A DNA stretch of 64,000 nucleotides from Pseudoduganella armeniaca. GTDB taxonomy: Bacteria > Pseudomonadota > Gammaproteobacteria > Burkholderiales > Burkholderiaceae_D. The stretch is taken from assembly GCF_003028855.1 (NCBI RefSeq), contig NZ_CP028324.1, positions 1,550,001 through 1,614,000 on the forward strand, written 5' to 3'. The position numbers and the translations under genes are program-made. Under the pieces are notes generated by a model, which worked only from the letters and a program-made list of their open reading frames with translations, was not told the DNA's origin and searched no databases. Shown here in pieces: positions 1-7,925 of the stretch. Positions within the stretch are counted from its first letter, which is position 1. The number at the start of each line of letters is the position of its first letter.

Positions 1-965
1 GTCAGGTTCTGGTCCAAGGTCTGCATGCCGACATTGCTGCCGGTCTGGATCGCCGAATACATCTGCGCGATCTTCGCTTCTCGGATCAGGTTGCGGATGG
101 CGGGCGTGCCCACCATGATCTCATGGGCCGCCACGCGGCCGGCGCCATCCTTGGTCTTCAACAGCGTCTGCGAGATCACGGCCTGCAGCGATTCGGACAG
201 CATCGCGCGCACCATCTCCTTTTCCTCGGCCGGGAAGACGTCGACGATGCGGTCGATGGTCTTGGCGGCGGACGAGGTGTGCAGGGTGCCGAACACCAGG
301 TGGCCCGTCTCCGCGGCGGATAGTGCCAGGCGGATCGTCTCCAGGTCGCGCAGCTCGCCCACCAGGATCGCGTCCGGATCTTCGCGCAGCGCCGAGCGCA
401 GCGCGTTGCTGAACGAAAGCGTGTGCGGACCGACCTCGCGCTGGTTGATCAGGCACTTCTTCGATTCATGCACGAATTCGATCGGGTCCTCGATGGTCAG
501 GATGTGACCGTATTCCTGCTCGTTCAGGTGATTGATCATCGCCGCCAAGGTAGTGGATTTGCCCGAGCCGGTGGGGCCCGTGACCAGCACGAGGCCGCGC
601 GGCTTCAGCGCGAAGTCGGCAAAGATCTTCGGCGCGTTCAGCTCTTCCAGGGTGAGGATCTTGGACGGGATCGTACGCAGCACGGCCGAGGCGCCGCGCT
701 CCTGGTTGTAGGCGTTGACGCGAAAGCGCGCCAGGCCGGGAATGGCGAAGCTGAAGTCGATCTCCAGCATCTCCTCGTAGGCCTTGCGCTGGCCGTCGTT
801 CATGATGTCATAGATCATGCCGTGCACGTCCTTGTGCTCCAGCGGCGGCAGGTTGATGCGGCGGACATCGCCGTGCACGCGGATCATCGGCGGCAGGCCG
901 GCGGACAGGTGCAGGTCCGAAGCCTTGTTCTTGACGGAGAATGCGAGAAGTTCGGAGATGTCCAT
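1..965 (-). CDS. pilT: Type IV pilus retraction ATPase PilT (3' end outside window)
   Basis: Hexameric cytoplasmic ATPase that depolymerises PilA to retract type IV pili and drive twitching. The protein reads MDISELLAFSVKNKASDLHL from an ATG at 965 and runs off the window edge after about 321 codons; PilT is normally near 345 residues, so only the last few tens are missing. Visible are the Walker A GPTGSGKST, the Asp box around TIEDPIEFVH, Walker B near DPDAILVGELRD, and the His box GHLVFGTLHT. It is divergent from yggS, the usual PilT/YggS/ProC arrangement in proteobacteria. PilT and PilU are paralogues; the DLHLSAG start and the overall match favour PilT. Confidence 0.95.
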   Translation of the reverse strand, partial: MDISELLAFSVKNKASDLHLSAGLPPMIRVHGDVRRINLPPLEHKDVHGMIYDIMNDGQRKAYEEMLEIDFSFAIPGLARFRVNAYNQERGASAVLRTIPSKILTLEELNAPKIFADFALKPRGLVLVTGPTGSGKSTTLAAMINHLNEQEYGHILTIEDPIEFVHESKKCLINQREVGPHTLSFSNALRSALREDPDAILVGELRDLETIRLALSAAETGHLVFGTLHTSSAAKTIDRIVDVFPAEEKEMVRAMLSESLQAVISQTLLKTKDGAGRVAAHEIMVGTPAIRNLIREAKIAQMYSAIQTGSNVGMQTLDQNL

Positions 966-1069
966 TTATAATCCAGGTGAGTAGAACGACAACTAAGCCA
1001 ATCAAAACAATTGCGGGACCTGCAACAGGTGGCTGGCTGGCCACGCATTGAAGGTCCCGGTCGAAGATT

Positions 1070-1777
1070 ATGTCCACAATCACAGAGAACTTGCAAGCAG
1101 TGGCCGATGCCATCGACGCCGCCACGGCCGAGGCGCGGCGGCCACGCGACAGCGTGCGGTTGCTGGCCGTGTCGAAGACCTTCGGGCCCGATGCCGTGAT
1201 CGAGGCGGTGCAGGCGGGCCAGCGCGCCTTCGGCGAAAACTATGTACAGGAAGGCATCGACAAGGTGGCGGCCGTTGCCGCGGCCTTGCCGGACCGCGCG
1301 CTCGAATGGCACTTCATCGGCCCGATCCAGAGCAACAAGACGCGCCCCATCGCCGAGCACTTCGACTGGGTCCATACGGTCGAGCGCGAGAAGATCGCCC
1401 AGCGCCTGGCCGAGCAGCGCCCGGCGGCGCGCGCTCCATTGAACGTTTGCCTGCAGGTCAATATCAGCGGGGAAGCCAGCAAGAGTGGTGTCGCGCCGGG
1501 CGAGGTGGCGGCACTGGCGCGGGTGGTGGCAACCCTGCCGCAACTGCGGCTGCGCGGCTTGATGGCCATTCCCGAGCCCACCGAGGACTTTGCCGCGCAG
1601 CGCGCCGCGTTTGCCGCGTTGCGCGCGTTGTACGACCAGCTCAATGCACAAGGCTGCGCGCTCGACACGCTGTCGATGGGCATGTCGGCCGACCTGCGCG
1701 CGGCCATCATCGAAGGCGCTACCATCGTGCGCGTCGGCAGCGCCATCTTCGGCGCGCGCCATTACAACAAGGGATAA
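1070..1777 (+). CDS. yggS: Pyridoxal phosphate homeostasis protein (YggS/PLPBP family)
   Basis: PLP-binding protein with an alanine-racemase-like TIM barrel and no known catalytic activity; it buffers PLP and affects amino- and keto-acid balance. 235 residues, the family length. The PLP lysine sits in LLAVSKTFG (K36). Further family blocks are FGENYVQE, WHFIGPIQSNK, VNISGEASKSG and LSMGMSADL, the last being the phosphate-binding end of the barrel. Starts at an ATG 104 bp from divergent pilT and is followed after 2 bp by proC, so the two are almost certainly co-transcribed. Confidence 0.96.
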   Translation: MSTITENLQAVADAIDAATAEARRPRDSVRLLAVSKTFGPDAVIEAVQAGQRAFGENYVQEGIDKVAAVAAALPDRALEWHFIGPIQSNKTRPIAEHFDWVHTVEREKIAQRLAEQRPAARAPLNVCLQVNISGEASKSGVAPGEVAALARVVATLPQLRLRGLMAIPEPTEDFAAQRAAFAALRALYDQLNAQGCALDTLSMGMSADLRAAIIEGATIVRVGSAIFGARHYNKG

Positions 1778-1779
1778 CC

Positions 1780-2604
1780 ATGAAGATCGCATTCATCGGC
1801 GGCGGCAATATGGCCGCCGCGCTGATCGCAGGGCTGGCCGGCAAGGTCACGCCAGGTGCCAATATCCACGTGGTCGATCCGAACGCGCAAGCGCTGGAAC
1901 GGCTGCAACGCGAGCATGGCGTAACGACGGCTGGCGCCATCGACGCCGCCGTCACGCAGGGCGAGGTCATCGTGCTGGCCGTGAAGCCGCAGAACATGCG
2001 CGACGTGACAGCCGTGCTGCAGCCGCTGCTGGCCGCCACGTCGCACCAGCCGCTGGTGGTGTCGATCGCGGCGGGCATCCGCGCGCGCGACCTGGCGCGC
2101 TGGCTGGGCGGCTACGACGCGATCGTGCGCTGCATGCCCAACACGCCGGCCCTGATCGGCATGGGCGTGACGGGCATGGTGGCGCATGACGGCGTGACGG
2201 CCGGGCAGCGCACGCTGGCGGACCAGGTGCTGCAAGCCGTCGGCACCACGCTCTGGCTGGACGACGAGGCGTTGATCGACGCGGTCACCGCCGTCTCGGG
2301 CAGCGGCCCTGCATACGTGTTCTACTTCATCGAAGCGATGCAGCAGGCCGGCGTGGAGCTGGGCCTGACGGCCGAGCAAAGCCTGGCGCTGGCGCAGGCC
2401 ACGTTCACCGGCGCCGCCCAGCTGGCGGCCCGTTCGGAGGAGCCGGTTGCCGTGCTGCGCGAGCGCGTTACGTCGAAGGGCGGCACCACGCATGCGGCGC
2501 TGAGCAGCATGGAGCAGGGCGGCGTCAAGGCGGCCATCGTCACGGCAGTGAAGGCGGCTGCGGCGCGCGGCAAGGAGCTCGGCGATGAGCTGGGGGCGCA
2601 ATGA
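1780..2604 (+). CDS. proC: Pyrroline-5-carboxylate reductase
   Basis: Catalyses the last step of proline synthesis, NAD(P)H-dependent reduction of 1-pyrroline-5-carboxylate. 274 residues from ATG 1780. An N-terminal Rossmann motif FIGGGNMAAALI is followed by AVKPQNM and CMPNTPALIG. The C-terminal dimerisation/catalytic part shows VSGSGPAYVFYF and VTSKGGTTHAAL, the P5CR signature. The start is fixed by the 2-bp gap to yggS; a longer in-frame extension would run through yggS and is not credible. The stop overlaps the next gene by 4 bp (ATGA). Confidence 0.97.
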   Translation: MKIAFIGGGNMAAALIAGLAGKVTPGANIHVVDPNAQALERLQREHGVTTAGAIDAAVTQGEVIVLAVKPQNMRDVTAVLQPLLAATSHQPLVVSIAAGIRARDLARWLGGYDAIVRCMPNTPALIGMGVTGMVAHDGVTAGQRTLADQVLQAVGTTLWLDDEALIDAVTAVSGSGPAYVFYFIEAMQQAGVELGLTAEQSLALAQATFTGAAQLAARSEEPVAVLRERVTSKGGTTHAALSSMEQGGVKAAIVTAVKAAAARGKELGDELGAQ

Positions 2605-2981
2605 TCCATCACTTGTCGCTGGGCGTGCGCGACCTGGCCGCCAGCGCGGCGTTCTATGACGCTGCGCTGGGCGCGCTGGGCTTTCGCCGGGTGTTCGAGG
2701 ACGACGACGCGATTGGCTACGGCACCGTCGACGACGAGGATATGCTCTGCTTGAAGCTGCGCCCCGATGCGGTGGCGCCAGGCGCCGGCTTCCACCTGGC
2801 GTTCGGCGCGACAGGGCGGGCGGCGGTGGACGCGTTTCACGCGGCTGGCCTGCGTGCCGGTGGCAGCGACAACGGTGCGGCGGGTCTGCGAGAAGAATAT
2901 GGGCCGACTTACTATGCCGCCTTCCTGGTCGATCCGGACGGACACCGGGTAGAGGCGGTGTTCAAGGAAGGCCCGATGTAG
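2601..2981 (+). CDS. VOC family (glyoxalase/bleomycin-resistance fold) protein
   Basis: 126-residue single-domain vicinal-oxygen-chelate protein, substrate unknown. The beta-alpha-beta-beta-beta pattern is visible twice. Potential metal ligands are H4 near the start (MIHHLSLGVRDL), His in FHLAFGATG and Glu in DGHRVEAVF. Proteins like this are often annotated as lactoylglutathione lyase-like, but nothing here proves that reaction. It is translationally coupled to proC by an ATGA overlap and followed directly by a rho-independent terminator, so it is the last gene of the yggS-proC unit. Confidence 0.9.
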   Translation: MIHHLSLGVRDLAASAAFYDAALGALGFRRVFEDDDAIGYGTVDDEDMLCLKLRPDAVAPGAGFHLAFGATGRAAVDAFHAAGLRAGGSDNGAAGLREEYGPTYYAAFLVDPDGHRVEAVFKEGPM

Positions 2982-3008
2982 AACGGCCCGCTTGCGCGGG
3001 CCGTTTTT
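2982..3008 (+). terminator. Rho-independent terminator of yggS-proC-VOC
   Basis: A perfect 10-bp stem (AACGGCCCGC / GCGGGCCGTT) with a TTGC loop runs into a T5 tract. It begins one base after the VOC stop codon. The convergent DUF883 gene ends 3 bp beyond it; on that strand there is no T run after the stem, so it serves mainly the plus strand. Confidence 0.9.
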
Positions 3009-3010
3009 AC

Positions 3011-3388
3011 TTAGTCGCGCGACACGATCACGCCGAGCAGCAGCCCGACGACGCCGCCGACGATGACGGCTTTCCACGGATTGTCGTGCACATAGGTGTC
3101 GGTGGCTTGCGCCGCCAGCTTGGTGCGGGCAAGCACCGAGTCTTCCAAGGTCAGCAGGTTGGTCTTGGCGCTGCGCAGCGTTTCCTGCATTTTTGCGCGG
3201 GCTTCGCCAACTTCCTCGCTGTGGGCGGCGCCGCGCAGCCACTGCTCGGCATCGCTGATGGTTTTTTTCAGGTCGCTCATCAGGCGGTCGCGTGCCGCCG
3301 TCATGTCGCCGGGCGTGTAGGTGCTGCCGTTGCTGCTGCCATTGCCCTTGGTGCTGCCGGTGCCTTCGAGATTGGTGGTCTGGTCCAT
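3011..3388 (-). CDS. DUF883 family (ElaB/YqjD-like) membrane-anchored protein
   Basis: 125 residues from ATG 3388, preceded by AGAGG at good spacing; an upstream in-frame extension lacks a ribosome site. The N-terminus is Gly/Ser/Thr-rich and probably disordered (TGSTKGNGSSNGSTYTPGD). The middle is an amphipathic helix (DRLMSDLKKTISDAEQWL), and the C-terminus is a single membrane segment VIVGGVVGLLLGVIVSRD preceded by the family's DNPWKAV motif. E. coli relatives ElaB and YqjD sit in the inner membrane, bind ribosomes through the N-terminus and are stationary-phase induced; that role is family knowledge, not shown here. Confidence 0.9.
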   Translation of the reverse strand: MDQTTNLEGTGSTKGNGSSNGSTYTPGDMTAARDRLMSDLKKTISDAEQWLRGAAHSEEVGEARAKMQETLRSAKTNLLTLEDSVLARTKLAAQATDTYVHDNPWKAVIVGGVVGLLLGVIVSRD

Positions 3389-3485
3389 ATGGTCGCCTCT
3401 TCTTTTGGATTGAACAGCTGGAACGTCTAGTCTAATCAGCGGTGGCATGCGACGCTTGTGGTGTCGCAACTTTTTCTTTGCAGCA

Positions 3486-4367
3486 TCAACGCAGGGCGTA
3501 ATCCAGCGCGATGCCGGCAAAAACCGCCGCTCCCAGGTAGTTATTGTGACGGAATGCTGCAAAGCACGGCGCACGTTCCCGACCGCGGATCAGGAACCAG
3601 TGGTAGACGACGCAGCCGGCGGCCACGGCCAGGCCGGCGTGGAACCAGATGCCCAGGCCAACGTAGGTGCCGGCCGCCAGCAGGATGGCAAGGTGCACGA
3701 GGTAGCACAGCATGATGATCGTCACGTCCCAGCGGCCGAATGTGATGGCCGACGTCTTGATGCCGATTTTGAGGTCGTCGTCGCGGTCGACCATGGCGTA
3801 TTCGGTGTCGTAGGCCACGGCCCAGAACACGTTGCCCAGCAATAGCAGCCAAGCCCAGCCGGGAACTGTGTCCTGCACGGCGGCAAAGGCCATCGGGATG
3901 CCGAAGCCGAAGGCGATGCCCAGGTAGGCCTGGGGAATGGCGAAGAAGCGCTTGAAGTAGGGGTAGGTGCCGGCAATGATGACGGCGGCCACGCTCAACT
4001 GCTTGACGAGCGCGTTCAGCGGGAGGATCAGCAGGAAGGCGACGATGGACAGCCCGGCGGCGATGGCGACGGCTTCCTTGCCGCTGATGCGTCCGCTGGT
4101 GATGGGACGGTCGGCCGTGCGCTTGACGTGGCGGTCGAAATCCTGGTCGGCGTAATCGTTGATGGCGCAGCCGGCCGAACGCATCAGCAGGGTGCCCAGG
4201 CAGAAGATGACCAGCAGGTGCCAGGCCGGCACGCCGCCGCTGGCCAGCCACAGCGCGGACAACGTCGGCCACAGCAGCAGCACGGTGCCGATGGGTTTAT
4301 CGAGCCGGACGAGGCGGAAATACAGTTCCAGTTTGCTGAGGGCGGGAGCGGGAGCGGACACGGACAT
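3486..4367 (-). CDS. ubiA: 4-hydroxybenzoate octaprenyltransferase
   Basis: Inner-membrane prenyltransferase that attaches the polyprenyl tail to 4-hydroxybenzoate in ubiquinone synthesis. 293 residues with eight to nine hydrophobic segments. The first Asp-rich motif is at residues 70-78 (NDYADQDFD) followed by RTADRP; the second is YDTEYAMVDRDDD, both Mg-diphosphate binding. Start ATG 4367 gives MSVSAPAPALSKLELYFRLV. It lies 19 bp downstream of oxyR on the same strand, so the two may share a transcript. Confidence 0.95.
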   Translation of the reverse strand: MSVSAPAPALSKLELYFRLVRLDKPIGTVLLLWPTLSALWLASGGVPAWHLLVIFCLGTLLMRSAGCAINDYADQDFDRHVKRTADRPITSGRISGKEAVAIAAGLSIVAFLLILPLNALVKQLSVAAVIIAGTYPYFKRFFAIPQAYLGIAFGFGIPMAFAAVQDTVPGWAWLLLLGNVFWAVAYDTEYAMVDRDDDLKIGIKTSAITFGRWDVTIIMLCYLVHLAILLAAGTYVGLGIWFHAGLAVAAGCVVYHWFLIRGRERAPCFAAFRHNNYLGAAVFAGIALDYALR

Positions 4368-4386
4368 TTGTTTGCTTCGTTAAGGG

Positions 4387-5328
4387 TCACACGGTGGCAT
4401 CGGCAGCCAGGCTGCTCACGCCGGGCAATTCGCACTGGGCGACGGCCTCGACGACCGCGTCGATGGCGGCCTTGCGGGTAAAACTCTTGCGCCAGACGAT
4501 GACGACGCGGCGCGACGGCTGCGGCTCCTCGAAGTAGCGGAACTGCAGCATGCCGCCCGTGGCGTTCATGTCGGGTACGGAGGCGCGCGGCAGCACCGTC
4601 AGGCCGATGCCGCTGGCCACCATGTGCCGGATCGTCTCCAGCGACGAGCCTTCGAAGGTGCGCTGCATGCCGTTGCCCGGCGTGGCGTAGCGCGCCATTT
4701 CGGGGCACACTTCCAGTACCTGGTCGCGGAAGCAATGGCCGTTACCGAGCAATAGCATGGTTTCGCTTTTCAGGTCCTCGGCGGGAATACGCTCGCGCTC
4801 GACCCACGGATGGTGGTTCGGCATCGCGACGACGAACGGCTCGTCATACAGTGCCTGCATCGCCATGCCGTGGTCGGGCAGGGGCAGGGCCATGATGGCG
4901 GCATCGAGCTCGCCCTGGCGCAGCAGTTCGAGCAGCTTGACGGTGAAGTTCTCTTGCAGGATCAGCGGCATCTGCGGCGTCTTCTCGATCATCGCCTTGA
5001 CGAGCGGCGGCAGCAGGTAAGGGCCGATCGTATAGATCACGCCGAGGCGCAGGGGCCCGGCCAGCGGGTCCTTGTTCTGCTTGGCCAGTTCCTTGATGGC
5101 GGCGGTCTGTTCCAGCACCCGTTCGGCCTGGGCGACGATCTGGGCACCCAGCGGCGTGACGGAGATTTCCGTGCCGCCACGCTCGAACAAGGTCACGCCG
5201 AGCTCGTCCTCGAGTTTCTTGATCGCGACCGACAAGGTCGGCTGCGCCACGAAGCAGGCTTCGGCCGCATGCCCGAAGTGTTTGGCGCGCGCGACCGCGA
5301 CGATGTACTTGAGTTCGGTGAGTGTCAT
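4387..5328 (-). CDS. oxyR: Hydrogen-peroxide sensor LysR regulator OxyR
   Basis: LysR-type activator of the peroxide response. 313 residues: N-terminal winged helix-turn-helix (residues about 1-60) and periplasmic-binding-like effector domain. The two redox cysteines fall exactly at C199 and C208 in GHCFRDQVLEVC, the same positions as E. coli OxyR, so disulphide sensing is likely retained. The usual targets katG/ahpC are not in the window. Divergent from rfaE2 with an 84-bp gap, where autoregulatory binding would be expected; I cannot mark a convincing site. Confidence 0.95.
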   Translation of the reverse strand: MTLTELKYIVAVARAKHFGHAAEACFVAQPTLSVAIKKLEDELGVTLFERGGTEISVTPLGAQIVAQAERVLEQTAAIKELAKQNKDPLAGPLRLGVIYTIGPYLLPPLVKAMIEKTPQMPLILQENFTVKLLELLRQGELDAAIMALPLPDHGMAMQALYDEPFVVAMPNHHPWVERERIPAEDLKSETMLLLGNGHCFRDQVLEVCPEMARYATPGNGMQRTFEGSSLETIRHMVASGIGLTVLPRASVPDMNATGGMLQFRYFEEPQPSRRVVIVWRKSFTRKAAIDAVVEAVAQCELPGVSSLAADATV

Positions 5329-5412
5329 GAGTGATGGACCAGTGAGTGCCGGTGATATTGTAACGGAATGCCTTGGCTATAATGGCGCGATACCGCTAGC
5401 AAGAAAGACTCC

Positions 5413-5904
5413 ATGCCTCGATTCGAAGAAAAGATCTGTACCCGTGCCGACCTGGCCGCGCGCGTGGCCGCGCTGCCGAAACCTGTCGTGCTGACCAATG
5501 GGGTGTTCGACATCCTGCACCGCGGCCATGTCACCTACCTGGCGCAGGCGCGCGAACTGGGCGCTTCGCTGGTCGTGGCGGCCAATACCGATGCGTCGGT
5601 AAAACGGCTGGGCAAGGGCGACGATCGTCCGCTCAACACTTGCGACGACCGGCTGGCTGTGCTGGCGGCGTTGGAAGCGGTCAGCCTGGTGGTGCCGTTC
5701 GAGGAGGATACGGCGCTGGAAGTGGTGCTGGAAGCGCGCCCTGAAATCTACGCCAAGGGCGGCGACTACGACATGACGGCGATTCCGGAAGGGCAGGCCG
5801 TACTGGGGTACGGTGGCCAGGCCGTCGCGATCGATTTCGAGCACGACCGCTCGACGACCAAGCTGCTGGCCAAGGTGCGTACGTTCAGTTCTGCAGGATC
5901 GTGA
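5413..5904 (+). CDS. rfaE2: D-glycero-beta-D-manno-heptose 1-phosphate adenylyltransferase
   Basis: Activates heptose-1-phosphate to ADP-heptose for the LPS inner core; corresponds to the C-terminal half of bifunctional HldE. 163 residues with the cytidylyltransferase motif LTNGVFDILHRGH (HxGH at H36-H39) and the late DRSTTK motif. Betaproteobacteria commonly carry this activity as a separate gene. Starts at ATG 5413. Its last 20 bp overlap the 3' end of the convergent DUF421 gene. Confidence 0.95.
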   Translation: MPRFEEKICTRADLAARVAALPKPVVLTNGVFDILHRGHVTYLAQARELGASLVVAANTDASVKRLGKGDDRPLNTCDDRLAVLAALEAVSLVVPFEEDTALEVVLEARPEIYAKGGDYDMTAIPEGQAVLGYGGQAVAIDFEHDRSTTKLLAKVRTFSSAGS

Positions 5905-6343
5905 TCTTGCCGTCCGGCTCGAGGAAGGCGCATTTCATCTTGTGCAGCGGGCAGTCGGCCTCGCGCAGCGCCTGCTCGACGTCGCCTTCGGCCACGCGGC
6001 ATTTCTTGACGACGTCGTGAAAGATGTGGCCGTCGCGGCCCAGCAGGACGGGCGTGCCGTCGATCATCTCCGCGATCTTGCGGCTGCGCGAGGTGGCGAT
6101 GGCGATGATGACGTTCAGGGCGATCAACGTGGTTGCCGTGATCATGCCGCCCTGCAGAGAGTCGTCACCACCGTTCAGTGAATTCGACACCGCCTCGCTG
6201 AGCAGCATGACGATCAGCAGATCGAAGGGCGTGAACTGACCGATGGTACGTTTGCCCGTCAGCCGCACCATGATCAGCAAGAAGATATAAATGATGCCGC
6301 CGCGGGCAATGAACTCCCACCACGGCAGGTCCATGTCGAACAT
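5885..6343 (-). CDS. DUF421 (YetF/YcaP-like) membrane protein
   Basis: 152 residues. N-terminal half: about three membrane helices beginning IIYIFLLIMVRLTGKRTIGQ, where LTGKRTIGQ is the family hallmark, then a helix around GMITATTLIALNVIIAIATS. C-terminal half: soluble DUF421 domain with IDGTPVLLGRDG. Function in the family is unknown; YetF-type proteins are linked to envelope or spore properties in Bacillus. Convergent overlap with rfaE2 (20 bp) means the two 3' ends cannot change independently. Confidence 0.9.
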   Translation of the reverse strand: MFDMDLPWWEFIARGGIIYIFLLIMVRLTGKRTIGQFTPFDLLIVMLLSEAVSNSLNGGDDSLQGGMITATTLIALNVIIAIATSRSRKIAEMIDGTPVLLGRDGHIFHDVVKKCRVAEGDVEQALREADCPLHKMKCAFLEPDGKITILQN

Positions 6344-6430
6344 AGCGACCTCCGCCAGAAGCTGAAAGCTCAGTTATACGGCGTTTGGTGTATTTATGCC
6401 AACACTGGTGGATGTGTCTACGGCTGACCT

Positions 6431-6469
6431 CGTGTCCCACCCCGGGGTCAGTCACCAAAACGGGACACG
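6431..6469 (-). repeat. 39-bp RAYT-flanking repeat, left copy
   Basis: Unit bounded by CGTGTCCC ... GGGACACG, with core GGGGTCAGTCACC. Read on the minus strand it matches the copy at 7384-7422 at 37 of 39 positions. It contains the stop codon and the last codons of the RAYT gene (VSRFGD), so the repeat has become part of the coding end. Confidence 0.85.
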
Positions 6470-7233
6470 GGCTCTGCCGTATTCGAGCTCGCCTGGTCCG
6501 ATATTGCTCTGCTTACGGTCTTGACCGATACGCCAAAGTGCGCCGCTAGCTCCGCACGTGTGAATTGGCCGGTGGCATATGCCGAAGCTATTGCTGCGTT
6601 TGTACTTGTAGGGCTTGGTCTAGCGTCAAATGCCTCCAGGCACCGGCTTTTCGTAAGCTTCTTCGAAAACGGACTTGGCTCGCGAAGACCTGCGTCCACG
6701 AAGACTGAGAAAGCTTCGGCTTGCTCCGCAGGGCTTTTGCCGTAGAAGTGGTCGAGAAGCCACTCCAGAGACATCCAGGGAGGCACCGCTGCCGCGCCGG
6801 TCATATAGCAATGGCTGCTCCAGCGCCAGTCAGCGGCGCGACTGACCAACTGCGCTCGAACCGGGTTCAGCGATATATAACGGACCGCCTCCAGCAATTG
6901 GGCGTCTCGCTCTACCAACACGGCGAAATAGCGACCTTGGATGACATGGCCAACTAGGCCGTGTCTATCGTTATGCCGGCTGGCGTACCTTCCGTTCAGA
7001 AAACGCATGCCTTCGGAAAGATTGGCTGACGGCGTCTCGACCAGCAGGTGATAGTGATTCGGCATCATGCAATACGCATGAACCTTGAAATCGTATCGTT
7101 GCGCAGTCTCAGCCAGGACGTCGAGCCAGATCAGATGATCTCGCTCGTCGGCATAAATGTTTGCGCGGCGATTGCCGCGCGAGGTGACATGGTAGATGGC
7201 ACCTGGAAAGAGGGTACGTGGTGGTCGGCTCAT
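6448..7233 (-). mobile_element. REP-associated tyrosine transposase (RAYT, Y1 HUH family)
   Basis: 261 residues. The N-terminal Y1-transposase domain opens with PPRTLFPGAIYHVTSRG, the RAYT signature. The HUH motif is H60-Y-H62 in MPNHYHLLVET; GHVIQGRYFAVLV and RYISLNPVRA follow, and the tyrosine in the last block (Y119) is the likely nucleophile. Residues about 228-246 form a helix-turn-helix (RAELAAHFGVSVKTVSRAI), an extra DNA-binding tail seen in some RAYTs. Family members are domesticated, single-copy enzymes that process REP palindromes. Here the gene is bracketed by three 39-bp repeats in inverted orientation, as expected for a REP/RAYT unit. Confidence 0.92.
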
Positions 7234-7300
7234 CCATCCAAGCTAGCAGGCATGCCGCGTTGCCGGTTGAGGTAGGTCTACCATCGCTTACTGCCGTGTT

Positions 7301-7339
7301 CGTGTCTCACTCAGGTGACTGACCCCGTGGTGGAACACG
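7301..7339 (+). repeat. 39-bp RAYT-flanking repeat, right copy A
   Basis: Starts CGTGTCTCAC and ends GGAACACG with core GGTGACTGACCCC; opposite orientation to the left copy and more diverged around positions 9-13 of the unit. Lies upstream of the RAYT start (7233). Confidence 0.8.
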
Positions 7340-7383
7340 AGCCCGACCATTGGGCGCTTACGTCTCGCTTGTATTGATGAGGT

Positions 7384-7422
7384 CGTGTCTCGTTTTGGTG
7401 ACTGACCCCGTGGTGGGACACG
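7384..7422 (+). repeat. 39-bp RAYT-flanking repeat, right copy B
   Basis: CGTGTCTC ... GGGACACG with the same GGTGACTGACCCC core; 37 of 39 positions equal the inverted left copy. Separated from copy A by 44 bp and from the trmL stop by 16 bp. Confidence 0.85.
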
Positions 7423-7438
7423 AGCTCAGCCGTAAGCC

Positions 7439-7909
7439 TCAACTCCCGCCGTCGTACCCCTGCTGCCGCCATGCCTCGTAGACAACGATCGCGACCGTGT
7501 TCGATAGGTTCAGGCTGCGATTGTCTGGGCGCATCGGCACGCGGATGCGCTGGGTGGTCGGGAAGCTGTCGCGGAACTCCGGGGCCAGGCCGCGTGTCTC
7601 CGAGCCGAACACGAAGACGTCGCCCGGCTGGAAGGCAAGCTGCGCGAACGGTGTCGAGCCGTGCGTCGTCATGGCGAACATGCGCGTGGTGTCCGGCTGG
7701 ACGGCGGCCAGGAAGGCATCCCAGTCCTTGTGCACCTTCATGCGCGCGTATTCGTGGTAGTCGAGGCCCGCGCGGCGCAGCTTGGCGTCGTCCAGCGGGA
7801 AGCCCAGCGGTTCGATCAGGTGCAGCTGCGCGCCCGTGTTGGCACACAGGCGGATGACGTTGCCGGTGTTCGGCGGAATCTCGGGATTGACCAGTACGAC
7901 GTGAAACAA
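7439..7909 (-). CDS. trmL: tRNA (cytidine/uridine-34-2'-O)-methyltransferase TrmL
   Basis: SPOUT-fold methyltransferase that 2'-O-methylates the wobble base of tRNA-Leu species. 156 residues; motifs are NPEIPPNTGNVIRLCANTG near the N-terminus, FGSETRGLAPEF, and MRPDNRSLNLSNTVAI forming the SAM knot. The start is TTG at 7909: the family N-terminus MFHV..PEIPPNTGN needs this codon, and AGGAGAG lies 5-6 bp upstream on the minus strand, so the rare start is well supported. 16 bp downstream of comF on the same strand. Confidence 0.94.
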   Translation of the reverse strand: MFHVVLVNPEIPPNTGNVIRLCANTGAQLHLIEPLGFPLDDAKLRRAGLDYHEYARMKVHKDWDAFLAAVQPDTTRMFAMTTHGSTPFAQLAFQPGDVFVFGSETRGLAPEFRDSFPTTQRIRVPMRPDNRSLNLSNTVAIVVYEAWRQQGYDGGS

Positions 7910-7925
7910 CGTTACTCTCCTAATG

